NCBI RefSeq assembly: GCF_024721015.1
Contig: NZ_JANAIF010000005.1
Span: 1-64,000, forward strand
Source: Xenorhabdus bovienii
GTDB taxonomy: Bacteria; Pseudomonadota; Gammaproteobacteria; Enterobacterales; Enterobacteriaceae
Reading direction: 5' to 3'
DNA: 64,000 nt
Both the position numbers and the translations under genes were made by a program. Of this stretch, positions 8,535-16,734 are shown piece after piece; the stretch's first letter is position 1; every line of letters begins with the position of its first letter. Below the pieces are notes generated by a model that saw only the letters and a program-made list of their open reading frames with translations, had not been told where the DNA came from and did no database searches.

Positions 8535-9398
8535 ATGCTGACCTTCGAACTGATTAATCTTGATATTAATCCCACAGACGCGGAACAGGTCACTCGTACG
8601 TTATCCGAACAATGCACAGCGGCCGGCTACCGATTGAATATGGCAGAAGCAGACAATACAACGCCGGATGGGATATTTGTGCTTTCGCGTGGTGCGCCGA
8701 TTGCGATAAACAGCAAGCGACTGGCTGAAGTTGGGCGGATTGCTGTCGCGCAGATCGGTATCGATCCGGAAAATACCGGCGATGAAGCATCTGCGGTATG
8801 GCACGAATATCCTCAGAGCATGTTCTGCTATCCTCTCTCGCTTGAGATGAAATCTGTGGACGCGTCAGCCGATGTCGCACGCGACTGGCTCGCAGGCTTC
8901 GCTACGTTTACTGCCTGCATCAAGATGTGGCGACGCTTACGCGACAAACCTGAAGATGGCCGGCCGCGCGAGCTACGTGTGAACCATATCAACATCCTCG
9001 CACAGGATCTCGACAAATCTGTCGATTTCTACCATCGGATCTTAGGCGCTTCCTATTGCTACAACCTAGGTCCAAAGAAGGTTGTGATGGAGCTAAACGG
9101 CTTCGATTTCTTTATCGAACAAACAGATACTGTTACCTACCCACCCGGCTACCATTTTGGCGTGCGCACAAACCCCGAAGGGGTCAAGTCAATCGCAGCA
9201 ATAGTAGGGGCGGACGGCGATATCAAGATCGTAAAGGGCAACGGCCCAACTCTTGGCTATCATTCGGGGCCGGATCGTGTGCGTACCGCTTTCTACTTTG
9301 AAGATCCGGACGGTCTTGTAATCGAGATCTATTCTCCGGAAATTGAAATGCTTGAGAGCAACCCGCATCTCATCTCACAGCATTTTTCGCAGGCCTGA
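8535..9398 (+). CDS. VOC (glyoxalase/dioxygenase-fold) protein with N-terminal extension
   Basis: 287 residues. A vicinal-oxygen-chelate domain spans about 145-270: VNHINILAQDLDKSVDFYH, FFIEQ, YHFGVR and VIEIYSP supply a possible His-Glu-His-Glu metal set. Residues 1-140 are an additional region; its first part (FVLSRGAPIAINSKRLAEVG) may be a degenerate second VOC half or another fold. A Mn-dependent VOC enzyme (TflA, and ToxM in Pseudomonas) opens the toxoflavin ring and protects producers, so self-resistance or a ring-forming step is a reasonable guess. It starts two bases after the O-methyltransferase stop, within the operon. Confidence 0.8.
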   Translation: MLTFELINLDINPTDAEQVTRTLSEQCTAAGYRLNMAEADNTTPDGIFVLSRGAPIAINSKRLAEVGRIAVAQIGIDPENTGDEASAVWHEYPQSMFCYPLSLEMKSVDASADVARDWLAGFATFTACIKMWRRLRDKPEDGRPRELRVNHINILAQDLDKSVDFYHRILGASYCYNLGPKKVVMELNGFDFFIEQTDTVTYPPGYHFGVRTNPEGVKSIAAIVGADGDIKIVKGNGPTLGYHSGPDRVRTAFYFEDPDGLVIEIYSPEIEMLESNPHLISQHFSQA

Positions 9399-9435
9399 TG
9401 ACCATTATTCAACCTATCAACAGACGAGGTAGTCC

Positions 9436-10839
9436 ATGAGTTCTAACAATGCCCCCTCTTGGGGGGAACTGCTTTCCGGACGCAACGGCTTGCTTTCAAT
9501 CGCGCTTGCAGGGGGAGTCGCGCTACATGCGATCAATATCTATATCGCGACGACAATCCTACCGTCCGTCGTACGAGACATTGGTGGGCTTGAGTACTAT
9601 GCATGGAACACCACACTGTTCATGGTCGCGTCGATTATTGGCGCGCCATTGTCCAAAAACGTGCTAAGCCGTTTCGGACCGCGTGCTGCTTATCTTGTCG
9701 CTCTCATTGTGTTCTGTGGGGGGACACTCGTGTGCGCAAGTGCAAAGGACATGTTGTGGATGCTTGTTGGACGATTTGTGCAGGGCTTCGGCGGTGGCAT
9801 CCTGTTTGCACTCAGCTACGCACTCATCCGTATCGTATTCGATGGGCGGTTGTGGCCCCGCGCGATGGCGATGGTGTCCGGTATGTGGGGTATCGCAACG
9901 CTCTGCGGCCCTGCAATCGGCGGTATCTTTGCACACTCAGACACTTGGCGTCTTGCATTTATCGCTCTTTTGCCTGTTGCCGCCGTGCTTGCTGTGATCG
10001 TACTCGTCCAGCTGCCAGCCTATGAGAAATCTAGTGCACAGACGGAACGGGCCGCAATTGGCAAGATTCTGCTGCTCGGTGTATCGGTACTTATCATATC
10101 GATCGCCAGCCTGTCGAAGGAGATCTTTGCAAACATCTCCGGTGTCGCAGCTGGCCTCGTGATCGTCGTGTTGATTGCGCGCGTTGATCGTAAGTCGAAA
10201 ATTAAACTGCTGCCGACCGGCGCTTACGATATACGCGCGTCTCTTGGTGCAATTTATGCGTGCATGAGCCTGCTTGTAATCGGTATGACGAGCGAGATAT
10301 TCGTACCGTATTTTCTGCAAACCATCCACGGTTATCAGCCGTTAATCGCGGGCTATGCGACTGCACTGATGGCGGCAGGTTGGACGGTTGGCTCACTATT
10401 CAGTTCCGGGCGCAGCGCACAGACTGCGCAGGCGCTTGTGCGGCGTGGCCCAATTCTTGTTGTGCTTGCGCTCATCGTGCTCGCCATCATCATGCCATCG
10501 CAGCACCTGCTCGGCCCGGTTTCTAGCCTTACGTTGATGTGCGTGGCGCTCGCAGCGGTTGGGGCCGGTATTGGTGCCGCCTGGCCGCATCTGCTCACAC
10601 AGGTGTTTACAAACGCGCCTGCTGGCCAGGAAGATCTTGCGTCGACGTCGATCACGACCGTGCAACTGTATGCGACAGCCATTGGTTCTGCATTTGCAGG
10701 CATCGTAGCGAATCTTGCCGGATTCTCTGACCCAGGCGGTTTGGCTGGCGCTCAAAGTTCCGCTATGTGGCTGTTCGCAGTCTTTGCAGTTGCTCCGGTG
10801 CTCGCTACGTTTGTCGTACGCCGTGTACGCCTCACATAA
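9436..10839 (+). CDS. MFS exporter of the operon (drug:H+ antiporter-like)
   Basis: 467 residues with 12 to 14 hydrophobic segments; the loop after the second segment (SRFGPRAAYL) is a motif-A-like stretch, and the G-rich segment near 160 (WGIATLCGPAIGG) resembles antiporter motif C of drug:H+ antiporters. Length and motifs favour an exporter. Within the operon, between the VOC gene and the small membrane protein gene, it most likely exports the pathway product and gives self-protection. The start is preceded by GAGG (about ten bases upstream). It is a second, unrelated MFS protein besides the one at 1724. Confidence 0.85.
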   Translation: MSSNNAPSWGELLSGRNGLLSIALAGGVALHAINIYIATTILPSVVRDIGGLEYYAWNTTLFMVASIIGAPLSKNVLSRFGPRAAYLVALIVFCGGTLVCASAKDMLWMLVGRFVQGFGGGILFALSYALIRIVFDGRLWPRAMAMVSGMWGIATLCGPAIGGIFAHSDTWRLAFIALLPVAAVLAVIVLVQLPAYEKSSAQTERAAIGKILLLGVSVLIISIASLSKEIFANISGVAAGLVIVVLIARVDRKSKIKLLPTGAYDIRASLGAIYACMSLLVIGMTSEIFVPYFLQTIHGYQPLIAGYATALMAAGWTVGSLFSSGRSAQTAQALVRRGPILVVLALIVLAIIMPSQHLLGPVSSLTLMCVALAAVGAGIGAAWPHLLTQVFTNAPAGQEDLASTSITTVQLYATAIGSAFAGIVANLAGFSDPGGLAGAQSSAMWLFAVFAVAPVLATFVVRRVRLT

Positions 10840-10885
10840 ACGCGCCGAACGTCTGCCCACAAGAACCAATTAATGAGGACTCATC

Positions 10886-11398
10886 ATGGACCCGGTAACC
10901 GGAATCGCTCTATTTAAGGCTCTGCATGCGTTCGGGATCGCCGGATGGGCGACAATAGGCATGATCAATAATGTGCAGTCATTCACAGTGACGACGGGTA
11001 CAGTAGGTCGCATGATGAGCATGACGCTGCTCAAACAGGAACCACCCGTGAATACTCCGTTGCTGCGTCGTGCAACAACATCACGGGCGATACATAGCGC
11101 TGCGCTTGCTGTCATTGTGGTATTGCAGGCACTTACCGCTATTGTCATGTGGAGCGGCGGCTATTTGCTACTGACAACGGCTGCATCACACCCGGACACG
11201 CTATTATGGCTCAACGTGGGTATTACCTGCTTTGCTACGTGCGCATTCGTACTGTTACTGGGTGGATTGTGGTATGGCTACTGGATACGCCAAGAAGGCC
11301 TGCAACTTACACACATCGCTATCGTCATCTGGTCGATAGCCGCATTTTTGCTGTTCCATCTCAGTATGACATCCGAGTTGATAGGAGACATTCGATGA
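10886..11398 (+). CDS. Small integral membrane protein, DUF2165-like
   Basis: 170 residues with four predicted membrane helices (roughly 8-28, 70-95, 107-132, 140-162). The pattern of an NN dipeptide after the first helix, an M-M-S-M segment, then an R-A-I-H helix start recalls DUF2165 (predicted small integral membrane proteins), though I cannot confirm membership. The start has GAGGA ten bases upstream. Its stop overlaps the next start (ATGA, 11395-11398), so it is translated together with the DUF6687-like protein; the two may act as a pair. Function unknown; transport accessory or membrane anchor are options. Confidence 0.7.
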   Translation: MDPVTGIALFKALHAFGIAGWATIGMINNVQSFTVTTGTVGRMMSMTLLKQEPPVNTPLLRRATTSRAIHSAALAVIVVLQALTAIVMWSGGYLLLTTAASHPDTLLWLNVGITCFATCAFVLLLGGLWYGYWIRQEGLQLTHIAIVIWSIAAFLLFHLSMTSELIGDIR

Positions 11399-12759
11399 TA
11401 AATTCCCTTCCTCTTCACGACGGTGATTGCTTCGTGCAGGTTAATGATGACGTTGCCGCTAAGCTCGATGGGTTTGAACTGCGACTTCTCGCAAGCCGCG
11501 TTGTCGCGATCCGTGACAATCAATTCTTCGATCTACAAAACCTGATTGCGGGGGGAGGAGCCATTACACGAAACGGCAATCCATACGACCTACGACGCCA
11601 AAATCTCGCGGTGCTGTATTACGATCTCAGCCGTCATGGCGAACTTGAATTGCGTGAGTCTGATGCTGACGGTGCTCGCCTTGCCGTGCTCACGCCGAAA
11701 ATTACCGTTGCGGCCTCGTCATCACCTATCCAAGCAGTACGGTTATCGCCCAGCGATCGCCTCGCGTTCCTGCCGTTCGAAGAGACGCGCAACGTGCCGA
11801 ATATAGCAGCCGACGCGATCCATAATATATCTACACAACTTACACTGTCGCACTGGCCAGCGAACCGGACTCCCGCACGCTACAAAGCGAATCTGTCGAC
11901 TGAGAGCGTACTGCGCTTTGTGCCTGACATGTCAGAGTATCCTGATGTGCGGCATGTGACGACCGACCACTTTGATCTAGACGGGCTCGCATCTGTCTAC
12001 GCACTGATCGCGCCTGAGCACGCGCAGAGTCATGGACAACTTCTCGTCGACGTCGCACGGTTCGGTGATTTCTCGTGTGGCCATAGCACGAAGGCGCGCC
12101 GACTCGCATTCGCGCTGAACACAATCACTGAGCAAGCATTGCACGCCGCGGGAACGGTACCAAACGAAAGTGTGCGCATTACGGCACTTTTCCGCACGCT
12201 GCTACCGGCATTGCGTGACTTGCTGGATGCTTCTGTGATCCGCGATGCGCTTTGGCGTGACGCCGAGCAGCATCACATGGAAACGGAAGCGCTACTCGAC
12301 AGTCCGAACGTGACGGTTGAGCAGTATCCTGAGATTGATCTTGCGGTATTCCGTCTGCCTACTTCTAGTGTGCCATATGTGCGCGTACCGCAACGTTACT
12401 TCGGGCTTTCGTCTATTTCCTTCCACAATCGCACGCCATTATCGACGATCGCGCTCGTCACGCAGGACGATGTGGTCGTCCATCAGCGCTATGAAGGATG
12501 GGTGGAGTTACATTCCGCTGCGCCACAGCCACGCCGTGATCTATCGATTTTAGCGCGGGCGTTACAGTCAGCCGAAACGGAAGATTGCCGCTGGCACTAC
12601 GACGGTGTGCAACACATTATGCCACGGCTTGGACGCGACGGCGCACCGCTGAGTAGCTTGTCGGTAGAGACGATCGTATGCGAACTGAAACGCTTCCTCG
12701 CGATTGCACCGGCCGCTTGGTCGCCCAGTGTAGGCTGCGCCAAAGTAGTGGGGGGTTGA
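11395..12759 (+). CDS. DUF6687-like protein, last gene of the operon
   Basis: I place the start at 11395 (ATG after AGGAGA, four-base overlap with the previous gene), giving 454 residues; an upstream in-frame extension exists but would run through the membrane-protein gene. Residues about 130-440 resemble DUF6687: NVPNIAADAIHN, TLSHWPANRTPARYKANLST and DHFDLDGLASVYAL are the best markers. The last, Asp/His-rich motif looks like a metal-binding site of a DHH-type or hydrolase fold, which is inference. Residues 1-120 have no relative I recognise. The family C-terminus normally ends near a W-D/S-P segment, seen here as APAAWSPS; the following VGCAKVVGG runs directly into an IS110 remnant, so the native tail was probably replaced. 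Confidence 0.7.
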   Translation: MINSLPLHDGDCFVQVNDDVAAKLDGFELRLLASRVVAIRDNQFFDLQNLIAGGGAITRNGNPYDLRRQNLAVLYYDLSRHGELELRESDADGARLAVLTPKITVAASSSPIQAVRLSPSDRLAFLPFEETRNVPNIAADAIHNISTQLTLSHWPANRTPARYKANLSTESVLRFVPDMSEYPDVRHVTTDHFDLDGLASVYALIAPEHAQSHGQLLVDVARFGDFSCGHSTKARRLAFALNTITEQALHAAGTVPNESVRITALFRTLLPALRDLLDASVIRDALWRDAEQHHMETEALLDSPNVTVEQYPEIDLAVFRLPTSSVPYVRVPQRYFGLSSISFHNRTPLSTIALVTQDDVVVHQRYEGWVELHSAAPQPRRDLSILARALQSAETEDCRWHYDGVQHIMPRLGRDGAPLSSLSVETIVCELKRFLAIAPAAWSPSVGCAKVVGG

Positions 12760-12930
12760 CCTCGCTAAAAACGTTTTTCAGGTTTGTGTCTGGCTGGACG
12801 ATGGTTCTTTGCCTGGAACAAAAAAATATGTTCCAGTCAAAACCATTGAACAGCAAGATATCAATGCGCTGGAAAAACGCCATGTTGAGGGACGATTTAT
12901 CCAGTGCGCCTTATATCTCCGTCCTTCAGA
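12752..12930 (+). mobile_element. IS110-family transposase remnant with internal deletion
   Basis: One frame reads GVDLAKNVFQVCVWLDDGS and then, without a break, KYVPVKTIEQQDINAL. The first part is the conserved N-terminus of IS110-family DEDD transposases; the second normally lies about 80 residues further on, just before an RQRLVE..TALVNQ segment. About 80 codons have been deleted, and the sequence after about 12905 no longer resembles the family. The remnant begins inside the last bases of the DUF6687-like gene, so it marks the right edge of the accessory island. Confidence 0.75.
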
Positions 12931-13354
12931 GGCTGTCAAGTTCGTCAATATTTACCTTAATCTACAAACCGAATCATTAATTCACTTAAAGACAACAATC
13001 ATAAAAAATATAAATATATAAACACCAATAAATTCGTAATATTTATAATAATAAGAGAGGTGAATGAAAAAACATTTCATTAACACTTAGATAATAAAAT
13101 TGTAAAATAAATTTTACCCTACCAATTTTTAAAATCACATAAAAATATCTACCAATTAGCACTACCAATCGAACATTTATCATTAATATTGCATAAATCA
13201 TGAAAGTAAAATCGAGCCGAATACCGAGTTAAACATAATCATTTTTATGAAAAAAACAGTAGGTGTGGCAGTATGGTAATAATTTATTTAATATAGGCTG
13301 CGCGAAACGCATACATTAACAAGTTTTATGCACTTATCTAACCAGAGAAAATCC
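12931..13354. other. A+T-rich intergenic region before the aryl polyene operon
   Basis: About 420 bases, very A+T-rich, with no recognisable coding frame. It must hold the promoter of apeA and probably of the whole ape operon, but no single sigma-70 site stands out from the A+T background. The change from the G+C-rich island to this DNA is abrupt. Confidence 0.4.
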
Positions 13355-13744
13355 ATGAAAATGACATCTAAGCTATTAATCAGTTTGGCCTGTGTCGCCA
13401 TGCTTGCCGGCTGTGCTCGTACTGCCCCGATATTAACGCCACAAACAACAATCATGACAAAAAATTCACTGCCAACAGTGAAGAAAGCCATTTTGGAAGC
13501 GGGGCAAAAACGTAAATGGGTAATGAATGACGTTTCTCCGGGCATTATCGATGGTCTTCTCAAAAACCGCAGCCACGATGTTAAAATACGCATTACCTAT
13601 ACTGATAAAAACTATACTATCCACTATGTCAGTAGCCAGAATTTGAAAGCACATGACGGAAACATTCACCGTAATTACAATCGCTGGATCAATAGCCTAG
13701 ATAACGATATTCAATTACGTCTGGCAGCTATGGCTAATCAATAA
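13355..13744 (+). CDS. apeA: Lipoprotein at the head of the aryl polyene cluster
   Basis: 129 residues from the ATG at 13355; an ATG at 13328 would add nine residues before a perfectly formed signal peptide, so the later start is preferred. The type II signal peptide ends in the lipobox LAGC, followed by a short polar protein of about 105 residues. It lies directly before apeB in the same direction, and apeA is the only letter not accounted for by the 17 genes that follow in order, so I use the name with reserve. It probably sits in the outer membrane and aids pigment export or anchoring. A hairpin between this gene and apeB may lower downstream expression. Confidence 0.65.
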   Translation: MKMTSKLLISLACVAMLAGCARTAPILTPQTTIMTKNSLPTVKKAILEAGQKRKWVMNDVSPGIIDGLLKNRSHDVKIRITYTDKNYTIHYVSSQNLKAHDGNIHRNYNRWINSLDNDIQLRLAAMANQ

Positions 13745-13757
13745 ACACTTATTTTAC

Positions 13758-13806
13758 AGCCTATCCCCTGAATTTAACCCTCATGATCGATAGGCTTTAA
13801 CTCTAT
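13758..13806 (+). terminator. Hairpin between apeA and apeB (attenuator-like)
   Basis: AGCCTATC (13758-13765) pairs perfectly with GATAGGCT (13789-13796) over a 23-base loop; TTAACTCTATTT follows. The long loop and weak T-run suggest a partial terminator or mRNA-stabilising structure. Confidence 0.4.
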
Positions 13807-13844
13807 TTCATTAGAGTTTCACTGACGTATCGGATATCTGGAAT

Positions 13845-14918
13845 ATGACCCAACCCCATAACTATGACAAAGATGAATGCAGTGCACTTGAAGCGATTAC
13901 TGAAGCTCAACGTATTGCTTTTGCTCCTATGCTGTTTCAGACAGCCGTCAACCTACGCGATTTCGGTATTTTATCTTTTTTGGATAAAAATCATAAACAA
14001 GGGGCAACTAAAGACGAGATCTGTAACGATTCAGAATTAGATAGCTATGGTGTGGGTATTTTGCTGGATATGGGATTAAGTGGCAGAATTATTCTTAAGC
14101 GCGATGAGCGCTATTTCCTAAGCAAAATTGGTCACTATTTATTGCATGACAAAATGACTCGCGTCAATATGGACTTCACCCAAGACGTCTGTTACCAAGG
14201 CCTGTTTCACCTGAAAGAATCACTGCAAAAAAATAAGCCGGCTGGTTTGAAAGTATTTGGTGAGTGGCCAACGATTTACCCTGCACTCAGTCAATTACCA
14301 GAGCCTGCCAAAACAAGCTGGTTCTCATTTGATCATTTTTATTCTGATTCCGCTTTCAATGCGGCTTTAAAAACTATTTTCGCTCTGAATCCCAAATTGA
14401 TTTATGACGTTGGGGGAAATACAGGAAAATGGGCATTGCGTTGTTGCCAATATGACAGTAGAGTCAGCATCACTATTCTGGATTTACCCCAGCAAATTGA
14501 ATTGGCTGAAAAAAATATACTCAGCCAAGGTATGGCCGACCGTATTTCCGGCTATCCTGTCGATATGTTATCAGATTGCGAACTCCCCAAAGAGGCGGAT
14601 ATCTGGTGGATGAGCCAGTTCCTTGACTGCTTTTCTGAAACTCAGATTATTGGCATTCTACGCAAAATTTCAGCGGCAATGAAACCAGATGCCCGGGTTT
14701 GCATCATGGAATTATTCTGGGATTGTCAGCCTTTTGAAGCGGCAGCGTATAGCCTTAATGCCACTTCACTTTATTTTACCTGTCTGGCAAACGGCAATAG
14801 TCGTTTTTACAGCATTGAGGATTTTACTCAATTCCTCCATAAAGCTGGATTTATAGTAGAAAGTCAGATTGATCAGTTAGGGCTTGGGCATACATTACTG
14901 ATCTGCAAAAAGCAGTAA
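13845..14918 (+). CDS. apeB: SAM-dependent methyltransferase of aryl polyene biosynthesis
   Basis: 357 residues. An N-terminal winged-helix/dimerisation part (about 20-110) is followed by an O-methyltransferase-type domain with the SAM loop YDVGGNTGKWALR near 188-200 and ILDLPQQIELAE near 210. In the aryl polyene pathway this enzyme is expected to methylate the aryl head group. It is the first of 17 closely spaced genes; the next begins 13 bases after its stop. A start at 13845 leaves a full N-terminal domain. Gene name assigned by position and family. Confidence 0.85.
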   Translation: MTQPHNYDKDECSALEAITEAQRIAFAPMLFQTAVNLRDFGILSFLDKNHKQGATKDEICNDSELDSYGVGILLDMGLSGRIILKRDERYFLSKIGHYLLHDKMTRVNMDFTQDVCYQGLFHLKESLQKNKPAGLKVFGEWPTIYPALSQLPEPAKTSWFSFDHFYSDSAFNAALKTIFALNPKLIYDVGGNTGKWALRCCQYDSRVSITILDLPQQIELAEKNILSQGMADRISGYPVDMLSDCELPKEADIWWMSQFLDCFSETQIIGILRKISAAMKPDARVCIMELFWDCQPFEAAAYSLNATSLYFTCLANGNSRFYSIEDFTQFLHKAGFIVESQIDQLGLGHTLLICKKQ

Positions 14919-14931
14919 CGAATGGTATTTC

Positions 14932-15651
14932 ATGAAGTTGACATTGGATATTACAGATTGGCAAGCTATTGCGCCGGGGCTTTCTACTCCAGAGGAGTGG
15001 AAAGATTGGTCTATTGGCTCACCCGCAACGATTGATGGCTCACGTTCATTGGCAAAATGTACACAATTACCCATGATGACAGCCCGCCGCCTGAGTTCTG
15101 GCAGCCGTCTTGCCGTGGATTGTGGTCTCAGTATTCTGCGCCGAAATGAAATAGACGCGGTCGTCTATACCAGCCGTCATGGTGAATTGGAGCGTAATTA
15201 TCAGATCTTGGTGAATCTGGCACAGGAAGAATGTGTTTCTCCAACCAATTTTGCCATGTCAGTTCATAATTCTTCGGTTGGCAATTTAACCATTGTCGCC
15301 AAAGCACCTTTGGTCTCTTCTTCTATTTCAGCAGGCGTCGATAGCTTTCAACAAGGACTGCTAGAAGTACTGACGTTGTTCCATGCGGGTTATGGCAAAG
15401 TGCTGCTCGTCGATTTTGATGGCTATCTCCCCAGTTTTTATCACGATGTGATAGGTGCGAAGACACCCACTTATCCGTTTGCGGTTGCTTTGCTTCTGCA
15501 ACAGGGGAAAAGTCTGCATTGCGAAAAACAGCCTTCATCGAATACTGAACCCGAGCTTCCCCAGAGCCTCCAGTTTCTCCACGGTTGGTTGAGTCACACA
15601 CAGGGATTTACCGTTACCGGGGATCACTGCCAATGGCAATGGAATCGCTGA
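14932..15651 (+). CDS. apeC: Short ketosynthase-like protein, chain-length factor of the ApeO complex
   Basis: 239 residues, about half the length of a normal ketosynthase; it corresponds to the beta-ketoacyl synthase N-terminal-like family. Where a ketosynthase would have its catalytic Cys, the sequence has MSVHNSSVGN with Ser/Asn, and the C-terminal half carrying the two catalytic His residues is absent, so it cannot condense by itself. In the Xenorhabdus aryl polyene system ApeC acts as a chain-length factor in a heterocomplex with the ketosynthase ApeO, which fits these features. It is followed after one base by apeD. Confidence 0.85.
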   Translation: MKLTLDITDWQAIAPGLSTPEEWKDWSIGSPATIDGSRSLAKCTQLPMMTARRLSSGSRLAVDCGLSILRRNEIDAVVYTSRHGELERNYQILVNLAQEECVSPTNFAMSVHNSSVGNLTIVAKAPLVSSSISAGVDSFQQGLLEVLTLFHAGYGKVLLVDFDGYLPSFYHDVIGAKTPTYPFAVALLLQQGKSLHCEKQPSSNTEPELPQSLQFLHGWLSHTQGFTVTGDHCQWQWNR

Positions 15652-15652
15652 C

Positions 15653-16447
15653 ATGGAGCAGAAAACGGCAATTAACATGATTGAACGCATTAATTGGGTT
15701 TGGCGCCTGACTATGACAGGGGTTTGTTTTGCCTTGTTTGGTATCGGCGGCTTATTACTTTCGCTCATCTGGTTTAATTTGTTACTGGTTTTTCAACGCA
15801 ATGCCGATAAACGCTGCCGCCTGGCGCGGCACAGCATTTCTGCCTGTTTTCGGCTGTTTTTTTTTCTGACAAGAAAAGTAGGCGTGCTCGATTATCATTT
15901 CGATGGCATTGAAAAAATTCGCACGGATAAAGGCTGCCTGATTGTCGCTAATCACCCAACATTGCTGGATTATGTCCTTCTGGCATCAACCTTACCGGAT
16001 GTGGATTGCATCGTGAAATCTGCGCTGTTGCGCAATCCTTTTGTCAGTGGTGTGATCCGGTCTGCAAATTACCTCATTAATAGCGAAGCAGAGAGTTTAC
16101 TGCCCATATGCCGTGAACGTTTAACTGCGGGTCATAATATTTTGATTTTTCCGGAAGGAACCCGCACAATTCCTGACCATCCCATCACACTCCAACGTGG
16201 CGCTGCTAATATTGCCGTACGGTGTGGATGTGATTTACGGATCGTTCATATCATATGCAGCCAGAAAATGCTGGATAAAAAGAGTAAGTGGTATCAAATT
16301 CCACCGAAAAAACCCATTTACACCATCACCGTCGGTGAACAGCTCACCCATGAAAATTTTGCTGTCGATGCTGAGAGCGGGCAAGCCGTCGCCGCCCGTC
16401 AACTCAATCGTCAGTTGACCCATTTATTAACACCCTCAAATCACTAG
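15653..16447 (+). CDS. apeD: 1-acyl-glycerol-3-phosphate-type acyltransferase
   Basis: 264 residues with an N-terminal hydrophobic segment (about 20-48) and a PlsC-type acyltransferase domain. The HX4D motif is at His101-Asp106 (NHPTLLDY) and the FPEGTRT motif lies near residue 165. It is likely to transfer an acyl chain during assembly of the lipid anchor of the pigment at the inner membrane. It starts two bases after the apeC stop and is followed by the two carrier protein genes. Confidence 0.9.
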   Translation: MEQKTAINMIERINWVWRLTMTGVCFALFGIGGLLLSLIWFNLLLVFQRNADKRCRLARHSISACFRLFFFLTRKVGVLDYHFDGIEKIRTDKGCLIVANHPTLLDYVLLASTLPDVDCIVKSALLRNPFVSGVIRSANYLINSEAESLLPICRERLTAGHNILIFPEGTRTIPDHPITLQRGAANIAVRCGCDLRIVHIICSQKMLDKKSKWYQIPPKKPIYTITVGEQLTHENFAVDAESGQAVAARQLNRQLTHLLTPSNH

Positions 16448-16462
16448 CTGCTGGATACGATA

Positions 16463-16720
16463 ATGCAAGAATTACAAACTGAAATAAAAGAAATCATTAT
16501 AGATACCTTGAATCTGGAAGATATCACTCCAGCCGATATTGAAACCGAAGCACCCCTGTTTGGGGAGGGTCTGGGGTTGGATTCCATTGATGCGCTGGAA
16601 CTGGGTTTAGCCATCAAAAATCGCTATGGCATCGTCTTATCCGCTGAAAGCGAAGAAGTACGCCAGCACTTTCATTCAGTAGCTACACTGGCAGCCTATA
16701 TTCAGTTACAGCAAGCATAA
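16463..16720 (+). CDS. apeE: Acyl carrier protein 1
   Basis: 85 residues, acidic, four-helix carrier protein. The phosphopantetheine attachment site is Ser41 in GLDSIDALELGL. Such an ACP carries the growing polyene chain for the type II ketosynthases in the same operon. It is paired with a second ACP (apeF) 14 bases downstream; the two have different sequences around the Ser and probably serve different steps, for example elongation versus starter loading. Confidence 0.92.
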   Translation: MQELQTEIKEIIIDTLNLEDITPADIETEAPLFGEGLGLDSIDALELGLAIKNRYGIVLSAESEEVRQHFHSVATLAAYIQLQQA

Positions 16721-16734
16721 GAGCCGAATTATCC

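Noticed and set aside
10396..10869. Long open frame on the minus strand (157 codons) opposite the MFS exporter
   Set aside because: Opposite a clear membrane-transporter gene with the expected hydrophobic pattern; the antisense product has no family features. High G+C makes long chance frames common here. The same holds for minus-strand frames at 2017-2475, 4326-4790, 4830-5333 and 6888-7331.
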